This document shows positions 36,311 through 45,754 of a stretch of 64,000 nucleotides of DNA, piece after piece. Made by a program: the position numbers and the translations under genes. The stretch is taken from assembly GCF_022206305.1 (NCBI RefSeq), contig NZ_JAKOIW010000003.1:62001-126000 (forward strand), in the 5' to 3' direction. The stretch comes from Gordonia sp. 'Campus' (GTDB taxonomy: Bacteria; Actinomycetota; Actinomycetes; Mycobacteriales; Mycobacteriaceae). The notes below the pieces were generated by a model that saw only the letters and a list, made by a program, of their open reading frames with translations, was not told where the DNA came from and ran no database searches. Position 1 is the first letter of the stretch. Each line of letters opens with the position of its first letter.

Positions 36311-38920
36311 TTAACCCCCGAGTGCACTCTCAGCGTAGTAGTTGGTGGCGAACTTGCTGTTGTAATACCAGTCGACCGAGTGACCGCCGGCCATGATGCC
36401 GGCACGAACACCCTCGTCCTTGAGGTTCAGTACCTTCATCACGCTGCCGACTTTGCTCAGTGCCTCAATTCGATGAAACGCGGACCCATGCTTCTCGGCG
36501 AACGTCGCGAGAGCTTGAAGCTTGACCAATGAATCATCGAGGTAGTGACCATGCGGGTCGACAATCGACGCCCTTGCCCTGCCGTCGATATCGTGAAAGA
36601 AGATGAAGTCCGGGTGCATCGATCGCCAATTTCCCGTCGTCTCATCGCGATAAGCAATTCCGAGTGAGTCGGCGGTTTGGCGCGGCGGATTCCGATACCA
36701 GCCGAGCGCACCATCGCGCGCGATTTCGCGCTTGACGATCTCGGCTTCCCACTCGTTCAGCTTGGTGATCGGCGCATTGCCGTTCTCGTCGGACATAAGG
36801 TGCAACTTCACCAGCTCGGCTCGGAAGAGCTGTCGGTCCTCGTTCTCCTCGACGTAGTCTTCGATGCGGGTTCGCGGTCGACCGAGCGGTTCGCGTTGGG
36901 GCGTCGCGGCGAGCGCGTGGATTTCGCGGTATTCCTGCCGCCGATCGTCTGGAAGGTGCTGGATGGCATCAGCGTGTTCGACAAACAGACCTTCAGCTAT
37001 TTGGTCGGATCTCTTGTCGACCGCTTCTCGAATCTCTGGCACACATGCGAGAGCAGCGGTCCGAACGAATGCTTCGCGGAGCGCGTCGTCGCTGTCATCA
37101 TCGGTCGTCAGGTGGTCGACGTAGCCGTGCGCAATGTCGGCGCCAAACGCCTTGCACGCGTCCTCGAACGCGGCGCGAATGGCCCGATCATCTGCCACCT
37201 CGACGATGTCGGCGTACGCGACGCCCTTGGCACCGAACTTCGCCGAGATCTCCTGTAGCCGCACTGCCAAGACTTCAGTAATTGCTGCCTCGACTCGACT
37301 CTTGTACGAGACGGCCGCCTCATCGAGCAACACATGGATTTGGCCAGACATCTCCGCCAGCGCACCCGGCGTTACACCATCGGTCGATAGGGAAAACGCG
37401 AGAGTAGCGAGCCGCTTTACAGGAGACGTGCCTCGCTGCGGAATTGTCATGGACGGTAAGGTGTCCCACACACGCCAGACTGCTTCCGGGACCGACTTGT
37501 TCGGCGTCATAAGGCACTCTTCGCGGACGATTCTTCGTGTCGGTTCGGGAACGCCATCGATCTGGGCGGTTAGCAGCCGTACTACATCTCCGGCGGTCTT
37601 TCGGTCGAAGAACGGCAACAGGCAGTCGACCGAGTTGAGTTCGTCGTCGCCTGGAACTCGCCGAGCGAGGGGTGTGCGCACCATCCGTCCTAGCAGCTGC
37701 TGGATGTGATCGTGGTCCTTCGCAGGCCTAAATGAAACCAACACCTCGGCGCGTGGACAGTCCCATCCCGTGGAGATTGCGTCCTTTGCGATGAGTACCC
37801 GGACGTCCGTGCGATCTTCGACGAGCTGCGGCTCGATCCAATCGACTTGGTGGGCCCCAAATGTTTGCATCATGTGTTTGTCGAAGACGTGCCGGATTGA
37901 GGCCGAGCCGAGCTCGGGCATGACGTCGAAGATGACGTCGAGCGCCTCACCGATCTTGTCGTGGTCCGGCGTGTTAGGAGCTTGCAAGACCAGCAGGGGT
38001 TTGACGACGTCGGGCCTTCCCTGTGCCTCGCAGTAGGTCTGCCACCGCTCGGACGAGTGTTTGAGCTTCTTCGCGCCTCGACGCACCAAGACCATGTCGA
38101 TCGCCTGCGCCTCAGCTGGAATGTCAACTTTGACTACATCCTTGACGAGTCCAGACTCCTGCACCTGGAAACCATCGACCTCTACCGGCGGTAGGTAGCG
38201 ACGGTCGCCCGACACATCAGCATCGTCCATCGCTTCCTTGAAATCGCGAATAGTGGCAGATATTCCCCACACAATTGGGATCGGCGGGTACCCTGCATGT
38301 CCATTGATCAGCTTTTGGACGATCGTGGACTTATCTTTGGTTGCCTTTGTGCCGAAACCTCGGTGTGCCTCGTCGACGATCAGATATAGCGTCAATTCCG
38401 AGTCGTCGATCGTGTTAGCGATCGTCTGCCATATCGTGTAGCCCTGCATGTCGGGCTGAACGGAGGCGTGCATGCCTTCAAACACATCTTGCTCAGCAAC
38501 GGACTCGTGACCGCGGGTCAGAAGCGACGACTTGGAGAGCTTCTGGGTATTTAGGAAATACACCTTGCCGGCCTCGAGCTTCGGTCGCGAGAATGGCGGC
38601 TCAATTGTCACCAGGTCCGTCGACACGACCTTGTCGGACGCCTCCATAATACGGAACCGTGTCTGCTCATTGAGGCTTGGCTGGTCCGAGAACCAGATTA
38701 CGACGGCGCCGTCATCCGGCTCGAAGTCGTAGTCGTCGTTGCCGTAGAACAACGATTCGATTACTGCCGCCGCTATGACCGTTTTTCCGGCGCCGGTGGT
38801 TGCAGCCAGCGACACTGACGTCGGGGTCCCCTCGCGTTCGCAGATTGTATTGGCGTCCTGTAGTGCCGCGAGCATTTCCTCGAGTGCGGTGCGCTGATAC
38901 GGCTTCAGAGTAAACTTCAA
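36311..38920 (-). CDS. res: Type III-like Res helicase subunit
   Basis: 869 aa. It begins MKFTLKPYQRTALEEML. SF2 motifs: Walker A TTGAGKTVIAAAV at residues 41-47, DEAH box LIVDEAHRGFGTKATK near 184, and the late motif QQLLGRMVRTPLARRVPGD. The C-terminal nuclease-like region has MHPDFIFFHDIDG then ASIVDPHGHYLDDS: the PD-(D/E)XK position has Asp-Pro-His rather than the usual D/E-x-K. It is paired by a 4-base overlap with the upstream methyltransferase gene, so the two form a type III-like restriction-modification unit. In type III systems, two inversely oriented sites trigger cleavage by a Mod2-Res complex. Confidence 0.88.
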   Translation of the reverse strand: MKFTLKPYQRTALEEMLAALQDANTICEREGTPTSVSLAATTGAGKTVIAAAVIESLFYGNDDYDFEPDDGAVVIWFSDQPSLNEQTRFRIMEASDKVVSTDLVTIEPPFSRPKLEAGKVYFLNTQKLSKSSLLTRGHESVAEQDVFEGMHASVQPDMQGYTIWQTIANTIDDSELTLYLIVDEAHRGFGTKATKDKSTIVQKLINGHAGYPPIPIVWGISATIRDFKEAMDDADVSGDRRYLPPVEVDGFQVQESGLVKDVVKVDIPAEAQAIDMVLVRRGAKKLKHSSERWQTYCEAQGRPDVVKPLLVLQAPNTPDHDKIGEALDVIFDVMPELGSASIRHVFDKHMMQTFGAHQVDWIEPQLVEDRTDVRVLIAKDAISTGWDCPRAEVLVSFRPAKDHDHIQQLLGRMVRTPLARRVPGDDELNSVDCLLPFFDRKTAGDVVRLLTAQIDGVPEPTRRIVREECLMTPNKSVPEAVWRVWDTLPSMTIPQRGTSPVKRLATLAFSLSTDGVTPGALAEMSGQIHVLLDEAAVSYKSRVEAAITEVLAVRLQEISAKFGAKGVAYADIVEVADDRAIRAAFEDACKAFGADIAHGYVDHLTTDDDSDDALREAFVRTAALACVPEIREAVDKRSDQIAEGLFVEHADAIQHLPDDRRQEYREIHALAATPQREPLGRPRTRIEDYVEENEDRQLFRAELVKLHLMSDENGNAPITKLNEWEAEIVKREIARDGALGWYRNPPRQTADSLGIAYRDETTGNWRSMHPDFIFFHDIDGRARASIVDPHGHYLDDSLVKLQALATFAEKHGSAFHRIEALSKVGSVMKVLNLKDEGVRAGIMAGGHSVDWYYNSKFATNYYAESALGG

Positions 38921-41058
38921 CGCGCGGTCCTCCCGGCCTCAATCTCGAAGTTGCGCAGGTAAGAGGAGTACAGGCGAACCGGTTCTACATGTTCCGGCAG
39001 CTGCCGCACCAACGCTTCGAATAGACGATCCTCGTCAGTGACAATGAATGCGTTAGTCAGCCCCACCTGAGACTCAACGGCCTTGAGGAACGGCTCGCTA
39101 AGGTCCAAGTCCGCGATCACACCGTACTTTTCGGCAACGTCCCATCCAGACGCGACGCTGTCGATACGTCGACCCTGAGATCCAGCTCGAAGCCATAGCA
39201 AAGGAGCGATCTTCGTAAAATCGCGGTTGCTAGCGAGGCGCATTGCGGACTCATAAGTCAAGGTAAAGAACTCGACATTCTCTTCGAGACCGTCTGAAAT
39301 CGGGAACTTGTCGATGAACTTGTAGTCACCCTCGAGTAAATCGCCGGCGGGCGTCTTGCCTGTGACGGCTCGTTCGATACGCGGTTTGGTGATGTACTCA
39401 TAAATTCCCAGCGATTCCCAGGTTGGATCGCCTGGCCGATGCCCATGTGCGCGCAACGTACGCTGCTCGTCGGCGGATACCTCGTTGTTAGTCACCAAGA
39501 TTGACCGCCGTCGCCCGCCGTCACGACGATTTAGACGCATCACCGCATGGCAAGTCGTACCCGAACCCGCGAAGAAGTCCACGATAGTTGCCTCCGGCTT
39601 CGTTCCGACGAACAGACCAAGTGCGTCCTCGACCGCGTATAAACTCTTTGGAAATGGAAAGGAGCGCCCAGGTAAAAGCTGTCTAAGGAAGGAACTTCCG
39701 TAGTTTCCAGCATTGTGCGAATCTTTAGACCAGACGGTCTTGGGTACAACTCTGCGCGAGGCTGAGACGTCAGTTCGGACCAGGATCGCCGACCCGTCCT
39801 CCGAATAACCGTCAATACGAATCTCGCCGGATTCAATTCGGCTTACATCAGATTGTAAAACATAGTTTACAGCCCATTGACCCGATGAACGGTTTTGCCG
39901 CCCTAGACGCAAGAGTCCTCGCTCGAGCAACCGTCGGGCGGCGTCCGCAGAGATGCGCCACCTGCCCTCAGTGCCGTCGGAGCGGATCGGCCAAACCATG
40001 CTCAGACCTTCAGGAGCAGCAAGATCGCCTCGCGCTGCACTCGGAGGCAGTAGAGCGTCTCCTATACCAACTATTCGACGGGTTTCGGTGTCGATCATCA
40101 GGGGGTAGAACTGGTTGGGTCGATCGATGCGCCTCGCGCTCGTACCGCGACGAATTAGGTTCTCCCAAGCAACGGGGCGCTCTGTGGCTCCGCCAGCGCT
40201 GTTCTCATCTACGATTTCACGCCCCACCGAAGCATCTCCAATATATGTAATGAAAAGATACTCCTCTACCCTCGACATCTGATTCGCTCGCGGTTGACCA
40301 GATGGGGCTATAACAGAAGTCACCATTTGAGTTGAAGATTCGGGAAATACTTGCCCAATAAGGAGGCCGAGTCGAAGGTACTCCTTCTCATCGATGGTGA
40401 CGATGAGAATCGAGTCATTGGGGTTGAGAAGCTCCTTGGCGAGAAATAGTCGTCGCTCCATCATTGCCAACCATTTTGAATGGCGGTAGTGATCGTCGGA
40501 TTCGACGTAGTCGTTGTTGTACTTCCAGTCCTTCGCGCCAGTGTTATAGGGCGGATCGATGTAGATGCAATCGACTTTCCCGCGATGGGTGAATAGCAGA
40601 GTTTGAAGGGCGTGGTAATTCTCGGCGTTGATCACGGTGTGGAACGGCTTGTCGCCACCGCGTTCTACCTTCCCGGTGGAAACAAGCCCTGGGTAGATAG
40701 GATCACGGAACTCGGCGACGACGACGAGGTCGTCGACGATCACGGACCACACATTGCCGGCGTCGTCAACGGCGGCGACGTCAGCCCAGCGTTCACCGTC
40801 CTCCGAGTAGACCTTCGTGACCCGATATAACCGCTCGTTCTCCTTCTTCGGCATCTTGCCCCGCTCAGGGAGAATCCGAACCTTGTCGTTCTTCCGTACT
40901 GGCCGACCCGGCAGCTCGACTGCCTCAGGAGTATGCCGCTCGAAATTCAATCCGAACGCCCGGCGATCCGCGAGCGCATCGGTTTCGCGTCGAAGATCCT
41001 TGGCCAGTTGGGGATCGGTTTTGGCGACTTGGCGGAGGAGGTCGTTGAGACGTGACAC
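38917..41058 (-). CDS. mod: Type III-like Mod N6-adenine methyltransferase (beta class)
   Basis: 713 aa from a GTG, with AGGAGAGAA upstream. Catalytic motif IV is IDPPYNTGAKDW near residue 168, and the SAM-binding motif I VDFFAGSGTTCHAVMRLN is near 491. DPPY before FxGxG marks the beta class, as in type III Mod subunits. The target-recognition region between them (about 250-470) is encoded by DNA visibly lower in G+C than the catalytic ends, as expected for exchanged specificity domains. The C-terminus (VESQVGLTNAFIVTDEDRLFE) probably contacts Res. It methylates adenines in one strand of its site, protecting the host and guiding Res. Confidence 0.92.
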   Translation of the reverse strand: MSRLNDLLRQVAKTDPQLAKDLRRETDALADRRAFGLNFERHTPEAVELPGRPVRKNDKVRILPERGKMPKKENERLYRVTKVYSEDGERWADVAAVDDAGNVWSVIVDDLVVVAEFRDPIYPGLVSTGKVERGGDKPFHTVINAENYHALQTLLFTHRGKVDCIYIDPPYNTGAKDWKYNNDYVESDDHYRHSKWLAMMERRLFLAKELLNPNDSILIVTIDEKEYLRLGLLIGQVFPESSTQMVTSVIAPSGQPRANQMSRVEEYLFITYIGDASVGREIVDENSAGGATERPVAWENLIRRGTSARRIDRPNQFYPLMIDTETRRIVGIGDALLPPSAARGDLAAPEGLSMVWPIRSDGTEGRWRISADAARRLLERGLLRLGRQNRSSGQWAVNYVLQSDVSRIESGEIRIDGYSEDGSAILVRTDVSASRRVVPKTVWSKDSHNAGNYGSSFLRQLLPGRSFPFPKSLYAVEDALGLFVGTKPEATIVDFFAGSGTTCHAVMRLNRRDGGRRRSILVTNNEVSADEQRTLRAHGHRPGDPTWESLGIYEYITKPRIERAVTGKTPAGDLLEGDYKFIDKFPISDGLEENVEFFTLTYESAMRLASNRDFTKIAPLLWLRAGSQGRRIDSVASGWDVAEKYGVIADLDLSEPFLKAVESQVGLTNAFIVTDEDRLFEALVRQLPEHVEPVRLYSSYLRNFEIEAGRTAR

Positions 41059-41216
41059 GATTCGATTCTCTCCTACGTGGTCAGGGCGACTGTTACCGCC
41101 CGGGCAACGAGCGGGATGCGGTGTTGCGTCTAAGTACGCGGCGGGCGCCCTGGCGGACGGGCGGCGGTTCGGAGCACTCCCAGGCAGCCCTGGTCTCAGT
41201 CTAGGCGTCTGCTTGT

Positions 41217-42764
41217 TTACTCTGGCTGCGCTAAGTCGTCGTCCGATACGTCGATTGCGCTGCGTGCGAATGTTGCGAGGATTCTCGCGTGCGTCTGCCG
41301 GGGGAGTTGACGCGTCCCTGGCTCACCGAACGGTGTCCCTGGGCGAGCGGGAGCTTCGGCTAGTAATTCGTCGAGGCCGGGGCGAGCCAGCATGAGGAGC
41401 CCGTGCGTCGCACGGGTGCATGCGACCGCAAGACGGCCGAACGCGGAGTTGAACACGTCCAGCTCGGCTGCGCCGTTCAAGGGGTGTACCGCGATCGTGA
41501 TGCCGTTTGTTTGGCCCTGCCACGAATCGACAGTGGAAGCAACGACGTCACGGTCGGTCAGGTTGTGCCGCTCTTGCAACCGTAGAACCACTTCGGTTGC
41601 ATCGTCCACCGATTGATTACGGGTTGCCAAGATGGTGATCAGAGGATCGGAATGAGGGCCGCGCAGAGCCACCGTCTCCCATCCGCCCGTCGGCCTACCC
41701 GAGACGTTCCGGTCGTACACGGCGGACGTCAGCGTCGGCTCGGCGGTGATGAATTCGTCGAGCAGGGCCTCGAGGAAGTTCATCAGAGGCAAGTCGATGT
41801 CAGCTGCTTCCGCATCGGGTAGCCCGTCTACCTCGAGTAGCGTTGGTACGCCCGTCCCGACCTGCCTCCAGATCTCGGCTGCGCCGTCGTCCATCGGTCC
41901 GAAATCGATCGAACGGTCGCCTGGGGCTGCGACACAGTCGAGGGAGCCCTCCCATTCGGGGTAGAAAGCGCGCCACAGTGCGAGGTGGCCGGCCGCGGGA
42001 CGCCACACCGTCGGGAGCTCGCGCGACCACGTGCGGGCATCGTCGTCGTACTCGGTCGGCCACGCGCGGTATGGGTTATAGGCCGGATCGCCACGCCACG
42101 GGTTCTGCCCGATCTCGAGTGGCGGCAATTGTCCCACGTCGCCCACACCGACCCAGATCGGGGCGAGTTTGGTGATCTGGTCGAACAAGTGGTGTGCGAT
42201 TTGCCACGCCTCGTCGACGAACAGCACATCGAACGGGGAAGCTCCGTCCGATGCTGAGCCGAGGTGATCGAGGAGTCTCTTACGCTCTGAGATTGCGCCG
42301 AACCGTGCCACCGTCCCGATCACGACGTGCACATTCAATGACAGGTTAGCCGTTGACGTCACCACGGTCGCTGCGTCGAGCACCTCTTGTGGGATGTCGA
42401 AATAAGCATCCTTTCCCGCCAGTAACGCAACAGCGTCTTTGCCAAGGGTCTCTGCGAGCGAGACGGCGAGCGGTCGAACCTGTTTGTTCGTGAATGCGGT
42501 TATCGCGACTCGTTGACCCGGAGCGTGCTGAGTTGCCTCCACGACCAGTCGTTTAAGCGCGTACGACTTGCCCGCTCCGGCCGCGGCCTTCAACAAGATC
42601 CGTTCGTTCGTCGACGTGCCAGACAGAATGGCAGCGAGTTCGACACTGGCCTCGTCGGTGACGTGCTCATTGAGTGCGGCTGCGTCCTCGTGATGCTTGG
42701 CGCTGGTGGCAACGTCGAGCGGTTCCTGGAAGTGGCTCGACTTTTCTATCTGCTGGGCGGTCAT
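41217..42764 (-). CDS. SF1B-type helicase partner of the 910-aa nuclease
   Basis: 515 aa. Walker A KAAAGAGKSYALKRLV at residues 60-67, motif II VLFVDEAWQIAHHLFDQI near 178, motif III VGVGDVGQLPPLEIG, then motif IV-like region ELPTVWRPAAGHLALW, motif V VASTVDSWQGQTNGITIAV and motif VI RLAVACTRATHGLLMLARP. The motor resembles the Upf1/Dna2/RecD-like group. Its ATG overlaps the stop of the upstream nuclease gene (ATGA). The pair therefore looks like a Dna2-type nuclease-helicase split over two genes. It probably unwinds DNA for the nuclease subunit. No dedicated nuclease domain is seen here. Confidence 0.87.
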   Translation of the reverse strand: MTAQQIEKSSHFQEPLDVATSAKHHEDAAALNEHVTDEASVELAAILSGTSTNERILLKAAAGAGKSYALKRLVVEATQHAPGQRVAITAFTNKQVRPLAVSLAETLGKDAVALLAGKDAYFDIPQEVLDAATVVTSTANLSLNVHVVIGTVARFGAISERKRLLDHLGSASDGASPFDVLFVDEAWQIAHHLFDQITKLAPIWVGVGDVGQLPPLEIGQNPWRGDPAYNPYRAWPTEYDDDARTWSRELPTVWRPAAGHLALWRAFYPEWEGSLDCVAAPGDRSIDFGPMDDGAAEIWRQVGTGVPTLLEVDGLPDAEAADIDLPLMNFLEALLDEFITAEPTLTSAVYDRNVSGRPTGGWETVALRGPHSDPLITILATRNQSVDDATEVVLRLQERHNLTDRDVVASTVDSWQGQTNGITIAVHPLNGAAELDVFNSAFGRLAVACTRATHGLLMLARPGLDELLAEAPARPGTPFGEPGTRQLPRQTHARILATFARSAIDVSDDDLAQPE

Positions 42765-45493
42765 TCGAGGTCATCCATGGTCTGGTGGACAGGTACTGTC
42801 TCCGGCGCGGCTACGTAGGCGTTTCCCTCGGACGCACCGCTGGCGGCTACCTCGAACGCGTCTTCGTCACGCACCGGCGGCCACGTCTCGGGGTTCAGCT
42901 CGCCTCGCGCGCGTCGTTCCGCGAGCAGGTCGGAGAACTCGGCTTCGCTGAACTCGTGCGATCGACAGCACCACCTATGGGCCACCGGGTCAGACTCATA
43001 CGAGTCGTATCGGCAATCGGGAGTGGGCGCTGACGTCGTGTCGGACTTTGGCTTGCACACCGGAAGTTTGCGGTTGCCCGTGAGCTTGTCGAACCAGGCG
43101 AAGTCGGCGACGACGAGCGAGTCGCCGACTTCCAGATGTGGTTTCGTCTGCGGGGTCCACCGCAATCTGGTCGGGATGTCTGGGTCGTCCGTCGCGAGGG
43201 GGCCGATCGACAGGCCGTCGATCTTGAACTTTCCACCGCTGGGCGGGTCAAGGATTACGCCAGTCATCTCCGCGCAGGCCATGCCGTTACGCGTCACCAT
43301 CACGATCCGCGACCCGTCGACGATGCGCCGCGAGTCGACGTCGAGAATGAGCGGCGCAGCAGACACGACCGTGGCAGATGCGACGAACCGATTGCCGGCG
43401 TCCGCGGCCATGTCGCGGGCCGCTTGCGGATTGCACAGTAGGAGTAACTGAGACGCACACTTGCCGTCGCTCTCAAGCATCGAGACGAGCGAGTTTCGCC
43501 AGGGACGGTATGTACGGCCGAAGCGGACGAGATCTGACGCGTGCAGCGTCAGACGTCGGCGCCACACTTCCTGAGCGTCGGACTCAATCGCGCGATATGC
43601 AGCACGCAGGGTTGACGGCGCAATGGACTCGAGAGCGTCCAGACCACGCTCCAGAGTTTGGGCTTTGTACTGCAATTCCTCGAGTACGAGTCTCTCGTAC
43701 TGCGCTGGGTCTGCCGCTCCACTCCCGTCGGATTTCCGCCCCTTGCCGACGAGGGCCTGGTGGATTGCGTCGGACATCGAGTTGGTGAGGCGCGCGCCCG
43801 GAGTGTGTTCGGAATCTTCTATCCCGTCTGCGAACGCCCTGTGATCGATCGGCTGGGAGCCCTCTGCTTCGGCCCAACCGACTAGGTAGTCGAGTCGGCC
43901 CGCGTTGACCGTCGGACCACCAGTCACGAAGTGGCGCGCGAGCACTTCGCGAACATCGATGACGGGGCAGCGCAGGGAGAACCCGCGCGAGCGGTCGTCC
44001 TCGAGAAGGAACGCAATCGCCGTGCGTTCGGCTTCAGTGATTGCGCGTGGAATGGTTGCCGGTTCACCGTCGTAGGTCAGCGCGGGTCGGCCCTCGTGCT
44101 CGTCTCGCCTCCACCGCAAACGGCTCAGTTCGATGCCAGCTAGATTGTCTGCAATCGTGACGAGCACGTCTGCGGTTGCCTGGTCGGGCATCACTAGATG
44201 CACTGAGTCGAGGGGGCCGAGGCCGGCCGCCCTTCGTTGGTCGCCGACTGAACTACTGAGCGCTTTGCCGATGATTCGCATCGCCCGACGGCGAGTGTCG
44301 GACGATTGCGGGTCGGTGAAGGCAGTGAACCGCCAGTCCTCACGTCCGCTCGTCGTAACCCGTTGAACGCCGATTCCGTGGAGGCCGATCGCTGCAGCGT
44401 CCGACTTCGCGAGGACTACATTGATCGTCCCCGGCTTGCCGGCCTGGTCCACGCGAAGCTGGCCGGAGTGCTGTGCGACCCCGCTTAGCGTTGCCTCGAT
44501 GTTCGCCGCCGTCGACGCGGGCACGCGACCGACATCCGTCACTCCGTCGACGAGGCCGACGGCTGCGCTCCGCAGCTGTCGGCCTATGCCCAGTTCGATC
44601 AACAAATCGTTAGCTTCGGTCGAGCGACGTAACTCGTCGCGGCAGTAAGTGAAGAGCGTGCAAGTCGGACACGAGGCCGGGTCGAAGGTGGCCTCGAGGT
44701 GCTCGACGAAGGGCTTAACGTCTTGGCCAGCGGCGTAACCCGACTGGGCCGCTTCACGTCGGCGCTCGTCTATGCGGAGGTTGACCTCCTCGGCGTAGTC
44801 ATGGAGGTTCTCGACGATCGGCTCCGGTTGTAGGAATGCATTGCGCGGCACAGCAAGGACCCCAAAGGTGTGGACGGACATACCTTCGGGCAGTCGAGAC
44901 CAGGTGCGCGCGGATTCTGCGCCGACGGCAACCTGTAGGAACCCCTTGAGCATCCGAGCGTCGTCAATTTGTGAGCGAACCCGCTCATAGTCCTTGGCGT
45001 CGCCCATCACCAGCCACGACGCGGCTGGGTCTTCGACTGATGGCCCGACGACCGCGAAGTCCGGCTTCACGTTGGTTGCGTCGTTGGCCTCGAAGCCGAC
45101 GAATGGGACCGCGAGCTGATAGACGAGGGTGACGGACTCTTCGTTGACGGCTCGTTCGTGCGCTGCGATGAGCACCTTGGCGGTGGTGTCCGGGTTGGCG
45201 TGCGCGTCGACCGTGACAACTTCCTTCGGTCGGTCGAGGTTCAGCGCACCGACAGTCCGTGTGGCGATTCGCCCGGCGAAGTCCTCGTTGCGCACCAGCC
45301 GCTCGAACGTCATCGCGCGCATCCACCGCGCCTGCGGGATCGCGCCGGACGCGTCGTCAAACCCGACCGCGGTTGCGAGATTGCGGCGGGTCAAGCCTGT
45401 GATCAGTGGATCGGTGCCGCGGAAGCGGGCACACGCAGCGTGAGACGAGGACGCGACGGCACTCGACCCTCCGCCGACTACTTGCAACGCCAT
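42761..45493 (-). CDS. RecB-family Fe-S nuclease with Dna2-like barrel region (910 aa)
   Basis: 910 aa from the ATG giving MALQVVGGGSS; a TTG three codons upstream is possible. The catalytic core is NVKPDFAVVG (Asp145) followed by SWLVMGDAKDYERV (Asp165, Lys167), the RecB PD-(D/E)XK pattern. One Cys near the N-terminus (C21) and three later (CPTCTLFTYC, C275, C278 and C284) match the iron-sulfur arrangement of Dna2, AddB and Cas4 nucleases. A long C-terminal region is less familiar; around residues 700-800 (RNGMACAEMTGVILDPP; HLEVGDSLVVADFAWFD) it resembles the beta-barrel between nuclease and helicase in Dna2-like enzymes. There is a final Cys/His-rich group (HRWCCRSH). It overlaps the helicase gene. 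Confidence 0.85.
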   Translation of the reverse strand: MALQVVGGGSSAVASSSHAACARFRGTDPLITGLTRRNLATAVGFDDASGAIPQARWMRAMTFERLVRNEDFAGRIATRTVGALNLDRPKEVVTVDAHANPDTTAKVLIAAHERAVNEESVTLVYQLAVPFVGFEANDATNVKPDFAVVGPSVEDPAASWLVMGDAKDYERVRSQIDDARMLKGFLQVAVGAESARTWSRLPEGMSVHTFGVLAVPRNAFLQPEPIVENLHDYAEEVNLRIDERRREAAQSGYAAGQDVKPFVEHLEATFDPASCPTCTLFTYCRDELRRSTEANDLLIELGIGRQLRSAAVGLVDGVTDVGRVPASTAANIEATLSGVAQHSGQLRVDQAGKPGTINVVLAKSDAAAIGLHGIGVQRVTTSGREDWRFTAFTDPQSSDTRRRAMRIIGKALSSSVGDQRRAAGLGPLDSVHLVMPDQATADVLVTIADNLAGIELSRLRWRRDEHEGRPALTYDGEPATIPRAITEAERTAIAFLLEDDRSRGFSLRCPVIDVREVLARHFVTGGPTVNAGRLDYLVGWAEAEGSQPIDHRAFADGIEDSEHTPGARLTNSMSDAIHQALVGKGRKSDGSGAADPAQYERLVLEELQYKAQTLERGLDALESIAPSTLRAAYRAIESDAQEVWRRRLTLHASDLVRFGRTYRPWRNSLVSMLESDGKCASQLLLLCNPQAARDMAADAGNRFVASATVVSAAPLILDVDSRRIVDGSRIVMVTRNGMACAEMTGVILDPPSGGKFKIDGLSIGPLATDDPDIPTRLRWTPQTKPHLEVGDSLVVADFAWFDKLTGNRKLPVCKPKSDTTSAPTPDCRYDSYESDPVAHRWCCRSHEFSEAEFSDLLAERRARGELNPETWPPVRDEDAFEVAASGASEGNAYVAAPETVPVHQTMDDLE

Positions 45494-45754
45494 TTGTTTC
45501 AATCTCTCATCTTCGAAGCTGTCCGTTCCCCCGCAGGCAGAACTTACGTCGACAGGAAGCTAACCGATCGTTACGACATCCGCGACCATTTGGGCGTCGA
45601 GCGGACAGATCCTCGAACCGCCGGGTGCTCGCACGAGTTGTGTCGGCGTTAGCCACTATCGTTAACACCGAAATCCGCTTCGGCCCGACAGACGCGTCAC
45701 CGTGACAAGGCTCCAACCCGAGCGGGAAGTCCGTCGTGTCTTCCTGGAGCCGCA
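45494..45754. promoter_or_regulatory. Divergent promoter region (261 bp)
   Basis: Between the 910-aa nuclease gene (minus) and the DUF2075 gene (plus). It should contain both promoters, so the two nuclease-helicase units may be expressed together. Small inverted repeats such as CCGAA/TTCGG occur but are not distinctive. No gene. Confidence 0.5.
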
